Position numbers and translations under genes: made by a program. Shown here one piece after another: positions 19,244-29,050 of a stretch of 64,000 nt of DNA. How positions within the stretch are numbered: position 1 is the stretch's first letter; each line of letters starts with the position of its first letter. This DNA comes from SAR92 clade bacterium (GTDB lineage: Bacteria; Pseudomonadota; Gammaproteobacteria; Pseudomonadales; Porticoccaceae), in contig SHBP01000005.1 of NCBI GenBank assembly GCA_004211905.1, positions 84,326 through 148,325 of the forward strand, in the 5' to 3' direction. The notes under the pieces are model-generated. The model searched no databases and was not told the DNA's origin. It saw nothing but the letters and a program-made list of their open reading frames with translations.

Positions 19244-19701
19244 GTCTCATGTTGGTCACCCTATCGGGAGCAGTCCTAGTTACACCTCTTGCTATCTATG
19301 CAGTTTATCTGGCGTATCAGTTAGTTAAAAAAAAGCGCAAAGAACGTGAACTGTCTGATAAGCTAAATAGCGAGCGCTTAGAGGGAGACAAAGATGCTCG
19401 GCAATCCATTCAAATTATTTCTAGAGCGCTACTACAAAAAGATCTTTCCGAGACAGAGGCCGCAATGCGTATTGCTTTTCTCGCGCAAAAGCTGACTCCT
19501 AGTGCAGATGAGGCCACTGCCTTATTGATATTCCAACAGTTAGCAGAAGCCACAGCGCATATACCCATTCTGGAGGATTGGAATGCTCTTGAACGCACTG
19601 AAAAACACCGTTTAACAGCTGAACGGGAAGGCATTGAATCGAAGTATAGTGAGTTCGTCCAGGATAGTGCGGCCAAATTGTCAAAGATACGATTAGCCTA
19701 A
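19240..19701 (+). CDS. DUF2489-family protein of unknown function
   Basis: The 153-residue protein has one N-terminal transmembrane segment (about 8-28), a basic patch KKKRKER, and a soluble helical domain of the DUF2489 type (SIQIISRALLQKDLSETEA). Function is unknown. It starts with GTG overlapping the rmuC stop (GTGA), so the genes are coupled. Its TAA stop shares bases with the TAG of the convergent trmA gene (CTAA at 19698-19701). Confidence 0.7.
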   Translation: MSLMLVTLSGAVLVTPLAIYAVYLAYQLVKKKRKERELSDKLNSERLEGDKDARQSIQIISRALLQKDLSETEAAMRIAFLAQKLTPSADEATALLIFQQLAEATAHIPILEDWNALERTEKHRLTAEREGIESKYSEFVQDSAAKLSKIRLA

Positions 19702-20798
19702 ACTTTACGCTTTAAAAATATGCCTGTTTCGAGATGATCGGTCCAAGGAAACTGATCAAAAGCAGCGACCTTTTCGATGGTGTGAGTTTTCGTTAATTCG
19801 CTCAGGTTTTTGATTAAACTTAGCGGATTGCAAGATATATAGAGAATTCGATCAAACTGTGTGCTTAATGCTTCAGTCCCCTGATCTAGGCCAGCTCTAG
19901 GTGGGTCAAGAAATATCGTAGAGAAATTAAATGCACCTAAGGCTACATCTTTCAAGCGACGGAATGGCCTGTCGCCATTTAATGCCTGAGTTATCTCCTC
20001 ACTAGACAAACGAACCACGGTGACATTGTCGATTCCATTTAAGTCAAAGTTTCTTTTCGCAGATGCAACAGATACCTTGGATACCTCAGTGGCTAGCACC
20101 TTGTCAAAATGCTGGGCTAAGACGGCAGTAAAGTTGCCATTACCACAATAAAGCTCTAGTAAATCTGACTGGTCAGCATAGTCGGCACAGCAGTGACTAG
20201 CCCATTCAAGCATCTTAGAATTGATATAGGCATTAGGCTGAGTAAACCCCGATTCCACCTGTTGGTAATGGTATAGCCGGCCATCAACAGTTAAACCTTC
20301 AGTTACAAAATCTTGGCTTAATACGCATTTTTGCTTGCGACTCCGGCCGATAACAAAGATGGAAAGGTCGGCCTGTAATTTTCGGGCCTGTTTTTCCCAT
20401 TCCTCATTCAAAGGCTTGTGGTAAATCAAGGTAACTAGGGTTTCTCCACTCTCAGTAGTTAGAAACTCGACACTAAACAGACGCTTGCTCAGTAACTCAT
20501 TTTCATTAACAGCCTTTAAGAGCGGGGTCATCATTTCAGTGATAAGTGGCCCGCCGATTGGAAAGCTGTCAATAATGTAGGGTTTCTTTTCGCCTGGACG
20601 ATTCATCGCGTAGTGGGCGGAACCATTTTCATGCCAGATTCTAAACTCCGCCCGCATTCGAAAGTGCAGAGGTCTAGATTGATGGACTTCGATGGAATAA
20701 TCACCAAGTTGACTGAGATCGCTCTTAAAGCGATTGAGCTTTTTGTCTAGTTGCAGTTGATAGTTTTTATCGCTGTATAGATCATTACTTGTGTTCAT
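19698..20798 (-). CDS. trmA: tRNA (uracil-54-C5)-methyltransferase
   Basis: TrmA makes 5-methyluridine at position 54 in the T-loop of tRNAs. The 366-residue length equals that of E. coli TrmA. Visible are the SAM-binding LELYCGNGNFT, the FLDPPRAGLD motif, the catalytic Cys323 in LYISCNP and the general base Glu357 in DHLETGIFL. The lack of a TRAM domain and iron-sulfur cysteines separates it from RlmD. The start overlaps the phhB stop by 4 bases, so phhB and trmA form an operon. Confidence 0.95.
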   Translation of the reverse strand: MNTSNDLYSDKNYQLQLDKKLNRFKSDLSQLGDYSIEVHQSRPLHFRMRAEFRIWHENGSAHYAMNRPGEKKPYIIDSFPIGGPLITEMMTPLLKAVNENELLSKRLFSVEFLTTESGETLVTLIYHKPLNEEWEKQARKLQADLSIFVIGRSRKQKCVLSQDFVTEGLTVDGRLYHYQQVESGFTQPNAYINSKMLEWASHCCADYADQSDLLELYCGNGNFTAVLAQHFDKVLATEVSKVSVASAKRNFDLNGIDNVTVVRLSSEEITQALNGDRPFRRLKDVALGAFNFSTIFLDPPRAGLDQGTEALSTQFDRILYISCNPLSLIKNLSELTKTHTIEKVAAFDQFPWTDHLETGIFLKRKV

Positions 20799-21139
20799 AA
20801 AGCGCTATAAATCTCATCAGTTTTCGCAGCCATGACAAAGTCATTCAAATGCAGACCACCTATGCTGTGGCTCCACCAGGTAACGGTGACTCCGCCCCAT
20901 TCAATCAAGAGTGCTGGATGGTGGTCACCTTGCTCCGCAATTATGCTGATTTGATTGGCAAATTCCATGGCTGTTACAAAATTTCTAACTTTGAACACTC
21001 GGCCTAGCGTCTCGATGCCCTCAGCTACAATGACTTCCCAGTTAGGTACTTGTACCGATAATTCTGCTTGTTCTAAACTAGTTAGCTTTATTGCAGTCTT
21101 AGGCGTTGCAGAAATGTTTTGCTGGGCTAGTAAATGCAA
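20795..21139 (-). CDS. phhB: Pterin-4a-carbinolamine dehydratase
   Basis: This enzyme dehydrates 4a-hydroxytetrahydrobiopterin, recycling the pterin cofactor; bacterial homologues may also serve in pterin or molybdenum-cofactor metabolism. The protein is 114 residues, with the active-site signature EQGDHHPALLIEWGGVTVT and the family ending GGLHLNDFVMAAKTD. No phenylalanine hydroxylase (phhA) is in the window, so its partner is unclear. It lies 13 bases after the tusE-like gene and overlaps trmA by 4 bases, indicating a tusE-phhB-trmA transcript. Confidence 0.9.
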   Translation of the reverse strand: MHLLAQQNISATPKTAIKLTSLEQAELSVQVPNWEVIVAEGIETLGRVFKVRNFVTAMEFANQISIIAEQGDHHPALLIEWGGVTVTWWSHSIGGLHLNDFVMAAKTDEIYSAL

Positions 21140-21152
21140 TGTAACACTCCAC

Positions 21153-21455
21153 TTATAAACAGTTCTTTGGTTTTGGTAAACCTGCTAATAGAGCAACTTG
21201 CTTCGCAGGGCTACCGGGAAATAATTGATTTAGATAAAGACTCCGACCTTTTTCTGAACCTAAGACGGCGGCGATTGATTTACACAGGGGCCGCATTGAG
21301 GGGGAAAACCCATATTCATCATAAAAAGCACGGGAAATATGCAATATTTCAATGTGCTCAGGGCCCAATTCAATACTTTTAGACACCGCAATATCTGCAG
21401 CAAGTTCAGTTGACCAGGCTGGTAGTGCGGATAAATTGTGTTTCCCTTTTGTCAT
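21153..21455 (-). CDS. tusE: TusE/DsrC-family sulfur carrier protein
   Basis: TusE accepts persulfide from TusBCD and hands it to MnmA for 2-thiouridine synthesis at tRNA position 34. From ATG 21455 the protein has 100 residues. It ends in the family C-terminal arm LPKPKNCL with the reactive penultimate cysteine, preceded by LFPGSPAKQVALLAG. mnmA is present at 57.5 kb; tusBCD are not in the window. A start two codons further upstream (21461) is equally possible. It is the first gene after a strong terminator. Confidence 0.88.
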   Translation of the reverse strand: MTKGKHNLSALPAWSTELAADIAVSKSIELGPEHIEILHISRAFYDEYGFSPSMRPLCKSIAAVLGSEKGRSLYLNQLFPGSPAKQVALLAGLPKPKNCL

Positions 21456-21473
21456 ACTCAAAGGCCCATAAAA

Positions 21474-21499
21474 AAAGCCCTGTCATTAAACAGGGCTTT
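21474..21499 (-). terminator. Intrinsic terminator between the BI-1 gene and tusE
   Basis: A perfect 10-bp stem (AAAGCCCTGT 21474-21483, ACAGGGCTTT 21490-21499) with a 6-base loop is followed, reading the minus strand, by a run of seven T. It ends the minus-strand Bax inhibitor-1 transcript before tusE. Confidence 0.88.
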
Positions 21500-21522
21500 G
21501 AATCAAACGTACACCCATTTAA

Positions 21523-22200
21523 CTAGTCATCTCCCATTATCCCAAAGATTTGCAATAGACTAAGGAACAAATTATAAATCATGACGAATAAGGTTACTGT
21601 GGCTGAAATATAGTTACGCTCACCACCGTGAATAATCGCACTGGTTTGCCACATGATAATACCCGCAGAAAGTAGCGCAAAAACAGAACTTACTGTCAGA
21701 GACAATAAAGGTATTTGTAAAAAGACATTGGCAATAGCAGCGACAAATGCGACGAGCATCCCGGTCATCAAAAAGCCAGTCATAAAACTCAAGTTCTTAC
21801 GAGTAGTAAGCACGAAAGCCGAGGCTGCAAAGAACACTAGAGCGGTAGAACCTAATGCTAACACAATAGGCTCGGCGCCTTTCACTGCCATATACATATT
21901 AAGAATTGGTCCTAAAGTAAAGCCTAACCAACCTGTCAGCGCAAACACCCAAAACAGCCCTTTACTACTGTTTTTATTCTTCTCGGTCATCCAAAGACAA
22001 AAGAAATAGGGGAGTAAGGTAAATAAACCAAAGAGAGGTGCGTCCACTGCAATTGAGATACCTGCCATAATTGCACTAAATGCAATGGTAGTGCCTAACA
22101 GCATATACGTGCTACGAAGCACTTTTGTCACCTCAGGGCTCAGTGCGGTAGCCTGAATTCCACTTGTGGCAGAGTTACTTCGATATTTCTCAGTTTCCAT
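21523..22200 (-). CDS. Bax inhibitor-1 / YccA family membrane protein
   Basis: The 225-residue protein has a short N-terminal cytosolic tail and seven hydrophobic segments, as in the BI-1/YccA family of membrane proteins. The last segments (HGGERNYISATVTLFVMIY, then LFLSLLQIFGIMG) carry the conserved family C-terminus. E. coli YccA interacts with the FtsH protease, and other relatives are calcium-leak channels. Which applies here is unknown. It has its own terminator downstream and appears to be a single-gene transcript. Confidence 0.9.
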   Translation of the reverse strand: METEKYRSNSATSGIQATALSPEVTKVLRSTYMLLGTTIAFSAIMAGISIAVDAPLFGLFTLLPYFFCLWMTEKNKNSSKGLFWVFALTGWLGFTLGPILNMYMAVKGAEPIVLALGSTALVFFAASAFVLTTRKNLSFMTGFLMTGMLVAFVAAIANVFLQIPLLSLTVSSVFALLSAGIIMWQTSAIIHGGERNYISATVTLFVMIYNLFLSLLQIFGIMGDD

Positions 22201-22308
22201 TTTTTGTCTCCTTTAAAACATAATGAAAATATTTTCTAGCCGTTCTCGAAACGTAATTGTTACAAAAAACATACGCATAATAAACTACATGGGGTTTATT
22301 TTATGAAT

Positions 22309-23022
22309 TTAAACTATTGTGAACGAAGTTTGATTCAACCCTTGTTCGTTTAGTGTTAGACACCAGCCTTTTTGATCCCAATCACCGAGGACGATTCGTC
22401 GGCCTGTATCAATGTGATGAGTGTCTGGTCTGTGAGTATGGCCGTGTATAAGAGTGGTCACATTGTGTTTGGACATGACTTCATTCACTGCTTGCGGGTT
22501 AACATCCATTATGTGACTGGCTTTGTTACTATTGGCAGCCGCACTCTTTCGGCGCCAGTTGGATGCAATATTTTGACGTATTTTCAGTGGTAGATGAATC
22601 AAGCACCATAGGTAAATTGGATGTCGAGATTTTCGTCGAAATTTTTGATAATCCAAATCATCGGTGCACAGTGAATCTCCATGCATCACTAAAGCCGTCA
22701 ATCCAAAGTAATCAATAACGTGTTCGTCTTCTAATAGTTGTGCGCCAGTTTGAGATGCGAAGTTTTTACCGAGAGTAAAGTCCCGGTTGCCTCGCTGGAC
22801 ATATAATTTCACCCCTTTTTCTGAAAGAGCTTTCAGTGCATTTTTAACATTTAATGCCATTTCTGACGGGTCATCGTCTCCAATCCAAGCTTCAAAAAGG
22901 TCGCCCAGAATGTATAAAGCTTCTGTCTCAGTATGTGGTTGAGATAAGAAATCCAAAAACGCCCGGACAATAGCCGGGCGTTCAGGTGAAAGGTGTATGT
23001 CTGAAACAAATAGTACGGACAT
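22309..23022 (-). CDS. lpxH: UDP-2,3-diacylglucosamine diphosphatase
   Basis: LpxH cleaves UDP-2,3-diacylglucosamine to lipid X, the fourth step of lipid A synthesis, as a peripheral membrane calcineurin-like phosphoesterase. The 237-residue protein has SDIHLSPERP (Asp8, His10), GDLFEAWIGDDD, GNRDFTLG and HGHTHRPDTH, the full metal-ligand set. It starts 12 bases after ppiB on the same strand, the ppiB-lpxH order known from E. coli. Confidence 0.95.
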   Translation of the reverse strand: MSVLFVSDIHLSPERPAIVRAFLDFLSQPHTETEALYILGDLFEAWIGDDDPSEMALNVKNALKALSEKGVKLYVQRGNRDFTLGKNFASQTGAQLLEDEHVIDYFGLTALVMHGDSLCTDDLDYQKFRRKSRHPIYLWCLIHLPLKIRQNIASNWRRKSAAANSNKASHIMDVNPQAVNEVMSKHNVTTLIHGHTHRPDTHHIDTGRRIVLGDWDQKGWCLTLNEQGLNQTSFTIV

Positions 23023-23034
23023 TAACGGCAGGCT

Positions 23035-23544
23035 CTATCTGTCGGCATAAGCATCGCTAATAGTCGTCTCAGTGATTTCAATACTGTCTACAGGCACATC
23101 TTGGTGTCCCCCACGATTGCCGGTCGCAGTACCCTTAATGTTGTCAATGACGTCCATTCCATCTACCACTTTCCCAAACACGGCATAGCCCCAACCTTGC
23201 ATGTTCTTTCCACTATGGTTCAGAAACCCATTGTCTGCTACGTTAATGAAAAATTGTGACGATGCCGAGTGAGGCTCGCCAGTGCGGGCCATGGCCAAGG
23301 TTCCGATTTCATTCTTGAGGCCATTATCAGCTTCATTTTCAATCGATGCTCTACCAGCTTTCTGGTTCATGTCTGAGTCCATGCCGCCACCTTGAACCAT
23401 AAAGCCATTGATTACTCGATGGAAGATGGTTCCAGTATAGAAATCGTCCCGAGCATACTGCAAAAAATTGGCCGCAGTTATAGGCGCTTTGTCAAAATCA
23501 AGTTCGATTGAGAAATCGCCCATGTTGGTTCGAAATGTAATCAT
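23035..23544 (-). CDS. ppiB: Cyclophilin-type peptidyl-prolyl cis-trans isomerase
   Basis: This is a cytosolic cyclophilin that speeds proline isomerisation during folding. The 169-residue protein has no signal peptide, which favours PpiB over the periplasmic PpiA. It shows [16 protein letters not shown] with the catalytic arginine, the [13 protein letters not shown] motif and [16 protein letters not shown]. The gene lies between lpxH and the divergent glnS. Confidence 0.94.
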   Translation of the reverse strand: MITFRTNMGDFSIELDFDKAPITAANFLQYARDDFYTGTIFHRVINGFMVQGGGMDSDMNQKAGRASIENEADNGLKNEIGTLAMARTGEPHSASSQFFINVADNGFLNHSGKNMQGWGYAVFGKVVDGMDVIDNIKGTATGNRGGHQDVPVDSIEITETTISDAYADR

Positions 23545-23701
23545 CAGTAGTCCTTAAGGTTTTAAAAAGTTATGGGGGTATTTTAGGCGCTATCGGTCGT
23601 GATTTAAACTAATCTTTAGTGATATTTATGCTTAATCGTGTAATACATAAATAAAATGGCTTGATCTTCGGCTTTTTGTTTATCGCAAACCGCAGGGTCG
23701 G

Positions 23702-23707
23702 TATACT
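23702..23707 (+). promoter_or_regulatory. Probable -10 element of the glnS promoter
   Basis: TATACT, a near-consensus sigma-70 -10 box, lies 33 bases before the glnS start. The best -35 at a 17-base spacing is TTTATC, which is weak. The call rests on the -10 match and position only. Confidence 0.4.
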
Positions 23708-23740
23708 TGCGCAGATCACAGGACTGCCTTAAGCGATATC

Positions 23741-25405
23741 ATGACCGATTTAGATAAACCGACAAATTTCATTCAACAGATTATTAGCGCTGACCTAGAT
23801 GCCGGTCGAGTCAATAACGTTGTCACGCGTTTCCCCCCTGAACCCAATGGGTATCTTCATATAGGGCACGCTAAATCTATTTGTCTAAATTTTGGCCTTG
23901 CGGCTCAATATAACGGTAGGTGTAATTTACGGTTCGATGACACTAACCCTGAAAAAGAAGATCAAGCATTTGTCGATGCTATTACGGCGGACGTTAGATG
24001 GCTTGGTTTTGATTGGGAGGGGGATGCTTGCTATGCCTCTAACTATTTTGATCAATTATATGCTTGGGCCCAATATTTAATTGGCGAAAACAAAGCCTAC
24101 GTTTGTGAACTTAGCGCCGAGCAGATGAGAGAGTATCGGGGTACTCTTACTGAGGCAGGAACTAATAGTCCCTATAGAGAAAGGTCGGCTGAAGAAAGCT
24201 TGAGCCTGTTAGAAAAAATGCGAGATGGCAAGGTTGATGAGGGCGCTATGACGCTTAGAGCCAAGATTGACATGGCATCAGCTAATATTAATCTTCGTGA
24301 CCCTGTGCTCTACAGAATAAAGAAAATGGCCCATCATAGAACGGGTGACAAGTGGAATATCTACCCGTCTTATGATTTTGCTCATGGCCAGGAAGATGCC
24401 ATAGAGGGAGTTAGTCATTCGATTTGCACACTTGAGTTTGCTGCTAATAGGCCTTTGTATGATTGGTTTACTGCTAACTTGCCACTGCCGTCTGTGCCCA
24501 AGCAATATGAGTTTGGTCGTCTGAATCTGAACTACACAGTGATGAGTAAGCGCAAATTAAAACTGCTAGTCGATGATAATCACGTCGCTGGATGGGATGA
24601 CCCCCGTATGCCAACAATATCAGGGTTACGCAGACGTGGTGTCAGTGCCCAGGCAATTCGTAACTTCTGTGACAGTCTAGCGGTGGCGAAAACCGATGGT
24701 ATTGTCGATGTGGCCCAGTTCGAGCACTTCATTCGGGATGACCTAAATGTAAACGCCCATCGTGCCATGTGTGTTTTAAAGCCCCTGTTATTGAGACTTT
24801 CTAATGTAAAGGACGGCAGCTGTGAACCATTTAGCGTTGCTAACCATCCCAATAGAGAGGAGCTAGGCTCTCGTCATCTCAATTTCAGTAATAAATTGTT
24901 TATTGATCGAGCGGACTTTAGTGAAGATACAACATTGTCGCGCAAAAAGTTTAAGAGGCTCGTTATCGGTGATTATGTGCGTTTGCGCGGTGCCTATATC
25001 GTTCGAGCTGATGAAGTTATTAAAGATTCCACCGGTAATATTGTTGAAGTGGTGGGCTCTATAGTTCCCAATACCGTCGGCGCAGATGCCCCCGAGGGAA
25101 TTCGCCCTCGAGGTGTTATTCATTGGGTTGACTCGGCCACCGCTATTGAATGTACGGTAAACCTCTACGACCGCTTGTTTAACGAAGCTGCTCCTGATGA
25201 AGGCAACAAGAATTTCTTAGAACATATCAACCCAGCCTCTCTTGTCAGGATCACAGGCTGTAAAGCAGAGTCGAGTCTTTCTGATGCAGCAGTGGGGCAC
25301 CATTATCAATTTGAGAGAGAGGGTTATTTCACTCGCGACAGCATAGAAAAAGATGCCTTAGTGTTCAATTGCACTATTGGGCTGCGGGATAATTGGAAAG
25401 CATAA
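23741..25405 (+). CDS. glnS: Glutaminyl-tRNA synthetase
   Basis: GlnS charges tRNA-Gln directly with glutamine. The 554-residue class I synthetase has [17 protein letters not shown] (HIGH at 40-43), the glutamine-specific DDTNPEKE region and a KMSKS-type loop VMSKRKL near residue 268. Beta-barrel anticodon-binding domains fill the C-terminal 200 residues. cysS follows after one spacer base, so glnS-cysS is an operon. Confidence 0.97.
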   Translation: MTDLDKPTNFIQQIISADLDAGRVNNVVTRFPPEPNGYLHIGHAKSICLNFGLAAQYNGRCNLRFDDTNPEKEDQAFVDAITADVRWLGFDWEGDACYASNYFDQLYAWAQYLIGENKAYVCELSAEQMREYRGTLTEAGTNSPYRERSAEESLSLLEKMRDGKVDEGAMTLRAKIDMASANINLRDPVLYRIKKMAHHRTGDKWNIYPSYDFAHGQEDAIEGVSHSICTLEFAANRPLYDWFTANLPLPSVPKQYEFGRLNLNYTVMSKRKLKLLVDDNHVAGWDDPRMPTISGLRRRGVSAQAIRNFCDSLAVAKTDGIVDVAQFEHFIRDDLNVNAHRAMCVLKPLLLRLSNVKDGSCEPFSVANHPNREELGSRHLNFSNKLFIDRADFSEDTTLSRKKFKRLVIGDYVRLRGAYIVRADEVIKDSTGNIVEVVGSIVPNTVGADAPEGIRPRGVIHWVDSATAIECTVNLYDRLFNEAAPDEGNKNFLEHINPASLVRITGCKAESSLSDAAVGHHYQFEREGYFTRDSIEKDALVFNCTIGLRDNWKA

Positions 25406-25406
25406 T

Positions 25407-26795
25407 ATGACCGACATAGAGACACCAAAGTTGTTACTTTACAACACTCTAGGGAAAACGAAGCAACAGTTTCAGCCCATCGATCCAAACCGGATTACTA
25501 TGTACGTCTGTGGCCCAACGGTTTATAACCGCGTACATATTGGCAATGCCCGCCCAGTAGTTGTGTTTGATACCCTATACCGTCTGCTCAAAACTATGTA
25601 TCCCAATGTAGTTTATGCCCGAAATATTACTGATATTGACGATAAAATCATGACGGCCGCAGCGGAACTCAATGAAGATATTTCGGTGTTATCGAAACGG
25701 TATGCCGAGGCTTATTTTGAGGATATGGCCGCGCTTGAGAATCTTGAGCCTACCATTACACCTTATGCGACCCAGCACATACCCGAAATGATTGATATGA
25801 CTAGTCTATTGATCGAGAAAGGACATGCCTATGAGTCCCAAGGCCACGTGCTGTTTGCTGTGCAAACAATGGAGAACTATGGACAGCTTTCAGGTCGCTC
25901 ACTGGATGACATGTTGGCGGGTGCTCGAGTTGAGGTAGCTGACTATAAAAACTATGCGGGAGATTTTGTTCTTTGGAAACCTTCGTCTGCTGATGAGCCG
26001 GGTTGGGATAGCCCTTGGGGTAGAGGTCGACCGGGCTGGCATATAGAATGCTCCGTGATGAGCGAAAAGCATCTTGGAGAAACTATTGATATTCATGCAG
26101 GTGGTCAAGATCTTATTTTTCCCCACCATGAGAACGAGATAGCACAGAGCTGCTGTGCCCACGACGGCAAGGCTATGGCAAATGTCTGGATGCACAATGG
26201 GTTTATTAATTTTGATGGGGAAAAGATGTCCAAATCTTTGGGCAACTTTCGATTAGTTAAGGATTTGCTAGGACACTACCCAGGAGAAGTACTGCGCTTT
26301 GTTATTTTGTCTGCCCATTATCGGTCTGAGCAAAATTTCAGTAAAGATCTGCTTGATAGTGCTTGGCGCAGCCTGGACTCCCTATATGGGTATTTGCGGG
26401 GTATGGAAAGCAGCACACCGTCTTTAAATCAAGCTGGCGAAGGTTATCAAGCACTACTTGATGATTTGAATACACCAATGGCGATTAGTGAACTGCATCG
26501 GATAGCTAAAAAGATGCACAGTGCCCAGGGTATAGAACAGCAGACCTTGCGGTCCGAATTGTTAGGCTTGGCTGGACTAATGGGTTTACTGCAGCAGGAC
26601 CCCGAGAGCTGGTTTACTCACGCTCGAGGTTCTGATGACATAACCAAAGAAGAAGTGGAAGATATGATAGCGAAGCGTCAGCAATCAAAGATAGACAAAG
26701 ATTACGCCGGTGCTGATGAGATTCGGCAGGCGCTGCTTGACCGTGGCGTGGTGCTTGAAGACAGCCGCGAGGGTACAACATGGCGGCGTAGTTGA
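25407..26795 (+). CDS. cysS: Cysteinyl-tRNA synthetase
   Basis: CysS charges tRNA-Cys. From ATG 25407 (one base after the glnS TAA) the protein has 462 residues, the family norm. It shows the zinc ligand Cys35 in YVCGPTVY, the HIGN motif at 44-47, WHIECSVMS with further zinc ligands, and KMSKSLGN near 275. A frame extension upstream overlaps glnS and adds no family sequence. The C-terminal DALR-type anticodon region ends with GTTWRR, as is common. Confidence 0.97.
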   Translation: MTDIETPKLLLYNTLGKTKQQFQPIDPNRITMYVCGPTVYNRVHIGNARPVVVFDTLYRLLKTMYPNVVYARNITDIDDKIMTAAAELNEDISVLSKRYAEAYFEDMAALENLEPTITPYATQHIPEMIDMTSLLIEKGHAYESQGHVLFAVQTMENYGQLSGRSLDDMLAGARVEVADYKNYAGDFVLWKPSSADEPGWDSPWGRGRPGWHIECSVMSEKHLGETIDIHAGGQDLIFPHHENEIAQSCCAHDGKAMANVWMHNGFINFDGEKMSKSLGNFRLVKDLLGHYPGEVLRFVILSAHYRSEQNFSKDLLDSAWRSLDSLYGYLRGMESSTPSLNQAGEGYQALLDDLNTPMAISELHRIAKKMHSAQGIEQQTLRSELLGLAGLMGLLQQDPESWFTHARGSDDITKEEVEDMIAKRQQSKIDKDYAGADEIRQALLDRGVVLEDSREGTTWRRS

Positions 26796-26808
26796 CGGTA
26801 ACTCACCG

Positions 26809-27576
26809 CTAATCAGAGGCCATCATGGCCTCTATCTCATAGGTTTCCAACATATCAACGCCCCTAGCGAGGAGGGCGTAACCCAGAGATCGACTGCCTA
26901 CTTCGTAAGCCACAAGGGTTGAATTAGCAAGAAATTCGCTGGCCGAGAGATCATATTTTTTTGGAATGATCTCATGATCTACATATATGAAGTCAGGTTC
27001 AATTTGCTGAATTCTTTCTGACTCTAGGTCTTCCCATAGTTCTAGGACAACACCGACTAATGGCCAGTCAGACGCGCGGGCCATAGCGCATAGTTCATAA
27101 TCAAAACTCATAATCACCGTTTGTTTTGCAACTGGCTCGAGAATTGTTTCGATCGTTTCTAGCATAGCCTCTCGGCCACAGTGAGCTATGGACTCGTCTT
27201 TTATTTCGACGAAGGCAATAACAGCTGGATTACGCACCAGAACCGCCACCAAGGCCTCTAAGGGAGCTATAGTCTCATCAGCATACCTGTCCCCCAGTCT
27301 ATCGGGTTCATAGGCAGATACCTTAAGGAGTGAGGCTCTGCTCATTTGAAACACTGACATTGCCTCTCCGCTGACTCGAGAAAGATCACTGTCATGATAA
27401 ATAATGGGTAATTTATCTTCACTGAACTGAACATCTAGCTCTACAAAGAGGGCACCAGCTTCAATAGCTTTGGTGATAGATAAGATAGTATTTTCAGGGT
27501 ATTTTCCACGAAATCCACGGTGTGCCACTAATTCATTGGCGTTAATGGGTGATGCTGAGAATGTCTCTAGATCCAT
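26809..27576 (-). CDS. Glycerophosphodiester phosphodiesterase
   Basis: This enzyme hydrolyses glycerophosphodiesters to glycerol-3-phosphate and an alcohol. The 255-residue protein lacks a signal peptide and so is probably cytosolic (UgpQ-like). The GDPD TIM-barrel residues are visible: His19-Arg20 in AHRGFRGKYPENT, Glu46 and Asp48 in FVELDVQFS, and His61 in YHDSDL. It lies tail-to-tail with cysS and divergent from the crotonase gene. Confidence 0.9.
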   Translation of the reverse strand: MDLETFSASPINANELVAHRGFRGKYPENTILSITKAIEAGALFVELDVQFSEDKLPIIYHDSDLSRVSGEAMSVFQMSRASLLKVSAYEPDRLGDRYADETIAPLEALVAVLVRNPAVIAFVEIKDESIAHCGREAMLETIETILEPVAKQTVIMSFDYELCAMARASDWPLVGVVLELWEDLESERIQQIEPDFIYVDHEIIPKKYDLSASEFLANSTLVAYEVGSRSLGYALLARGVDMLETYEIEAMMASD

Positions 27577-27653
27577 TGATTAATTCCTCGCTGGTACAAA
27601 AATGACGGCATTCGATGTTATCCTTAAGAGACTTTAACAATAAGGACTAACTC

Positions 27654-28406
27654 ATGTCTCTGGTGCTGTTCGAAATACGTGACAATATTGCTCTACTAAC
27701 ACTAAATAATCCAGACAAGCGCAACATGTTGACCCTCGAGGTCTGCGAAATGATTGTTGATTACGTAGATCAAGCAGAGAAGCATCCAGATGTGAAAGCA
27801 CTAATAGTTACCGGAAACGGGCCTACTTTTTGCGCGGGAGGTCAACTTAGCGATATAACACCCGACAAGCTCATGCTTGAGAATATCTACAGTGGCTTTC
27901 TGTGCATAGCACAATGTGAATTGCCTACTATAGCTGCGGTCAACGGCCCTGCGGTAGGGGCAGGATTTAATATGGCGGTGGGCTGTGATGTACGAATCGT
28001 GACAGATAACGCTCGTTTTGAGCCAAGATTCTTCGGCCTTGGCCTGCATCCTGGTGGAGGTAATACCTGGATGTTACGTCAACTTGCGAACTGGAATACT
28101 GCTGCTGGAATGTTGCTTTTTTCCCAGTCCATCAGTGGACAAGAGTCTGTCGATAAAGGACTTGCATGGAAGTGTGTGCCTAGTGATGAGCTAGTCGATG
28201 AGGCCTTTGCATTCACCAAAAATATTCGCTCCTTGCCTAAAGAGCTACTAATTAGGACCAAGCAAACATTGCGCGAGGCGGGCTCCACAAATAGCCATAG
28301 CGACATTGTTGATCTTGAAACAGCACAGCAAGTTTGGTCTATCAAGCAACCCTTTGCTCGAGATGCGATAAATGCAATGATGAAAAAAATCAGCAGCTCT
28401 CGTTAA
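27654..28406 (+). CDS. Enoyl-CoA hydratase/isomerase family protein (crotonase)
   Basis: The 250-residue crotonase-fold protein has the oxyanion-hole segments TGNGPTFCAGGQLSD and NGPAVGAGFNMAVGCDVRI. Where many hydratases have a Pro-Glu in the next active-site segment, this protein reads FEPRFFGLGLHPGGG, so the usual catalytic glutamate of that position is absent. It could be an isomerase, thioesterase or decarboxylase-like member rather than a hydratase. The substrate is unknown. It begins 77 bases from the divergent glycerophosphodiesterase gene. Confidence 0.82.
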   Translation: MSLVLFEIRDNIALLTLNNPDKRNMLTLEVCEMIVDYVDQAEKHPDVKALIVTGNGPTFCAGGQLSDITPDKLMLENIYSGFLCIAQCELPTIAAVNGPAVGAGFNMAVGCDVRIVTDNARFEPRFFGLGLHPGGGNTWMLRQLANWNTAAGMLLFSQSISGQESVDKGLAWKCVPSDELVDEAFAFTKNIRSLPKELLIRTKQTLREAGSTNSHSDIVDLETAQQVWSIKQPFARDAINAMMKKISSSR

Positions 28407-28473
28407 CTCAGAGTGACACAGGACATTATAACCAAAGATGACTGCCGAGAGGTCTTGGCAAAATGGAATATAA

Positions 28474-28986
28474 ATGTACTTTGATCTAGGTTCTATTTGT
28501 AAAGAATTTGAAAAGTTCATTACTAGAAAATCAACTCTCCAATTCACATTTGTACTCTATGTTATAACGACGCTGTTATTTGCAGTGGCTATGTATTATT
28601 GGGATTTCCAAATAATTGATGAAATGTATGATGCGGATGAAATACTAACTCACTTAGCGATGCTGAGCTCAGAGCAAAAGGGTATACACATAGTATTGAC
28701 CACAACCTTGGATGTCGTTTATCCATTTATATACGGTTTTTTTCAAGCTGGTATGGCTTATAGATATTTAGGAAACGTAGGTCGCTGGGCAGCCTTACTT
28801 AGTATCCTCTGCATTCCGGTCGACCTTATAGAGGGTTTTTCTCAGGTTATGTTGCTTTTGGGCGATGAAAGCTTCATTACGCTGAAAACACTAGTTACAC
28901 CAATAAAGTTTGGCCTTTTTATACCAGGATTGTGTTGTGCACTAGTTGCTGGCTGTCTAGCTTTCTGCCGAAAAGTAACAGGGTAG
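28474..28986 (+). CDS. Membrane protein of unknown function
   Basis: The 170-residue protein has about four hydrophobic segments (near 24-43, 73-95, 103-127 and 143-163). An acidic loop, IIDEMYDADEILTH, lies between the first two. I do not recognise a family. It lies 67 bases after the crotonase gene on the same strand and tail-to-tail with folD. The hydrophobic segments and regular codon structure support a real gene. Confidence 0.65.
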   Translation: MYFDLGSICKEFEKFITRKSTLQFTFVLYVITTLLFAVAMYYWDFQIIDEMYDADEILTHLAMLSSEQKGIHIVLTTTLDVVYPFIYGFFQAGMAYRYLGNVGRWAALLSILCIPVDLIEGFSQVMLLLGDESFITLKTLVTPIKFGLFIPGLCCALVAGCLAFCRKVTG

Positions 28987-29019
28987 AACGCAGTCCTTTG
29001 CAATAGAGAGTTTTGGCGA

Positions 29020-29039
29020 GCTCATCTGCTAGGATGAGC
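29020..29039. terminator. Hairpin between convergent genes, possible terminator
   Basis: A perfect 7-bp stem (GCTCATC 29020-29026, GATGAGC 29033-29039) with a 6-base loop lies between the ends of the membrane protein gene and folD. There is no T-run on either side, so intrinsic termination is uncertain. Confidence 0.35.
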
Positions 29040-29050
29040 CCTCAGGTTTA

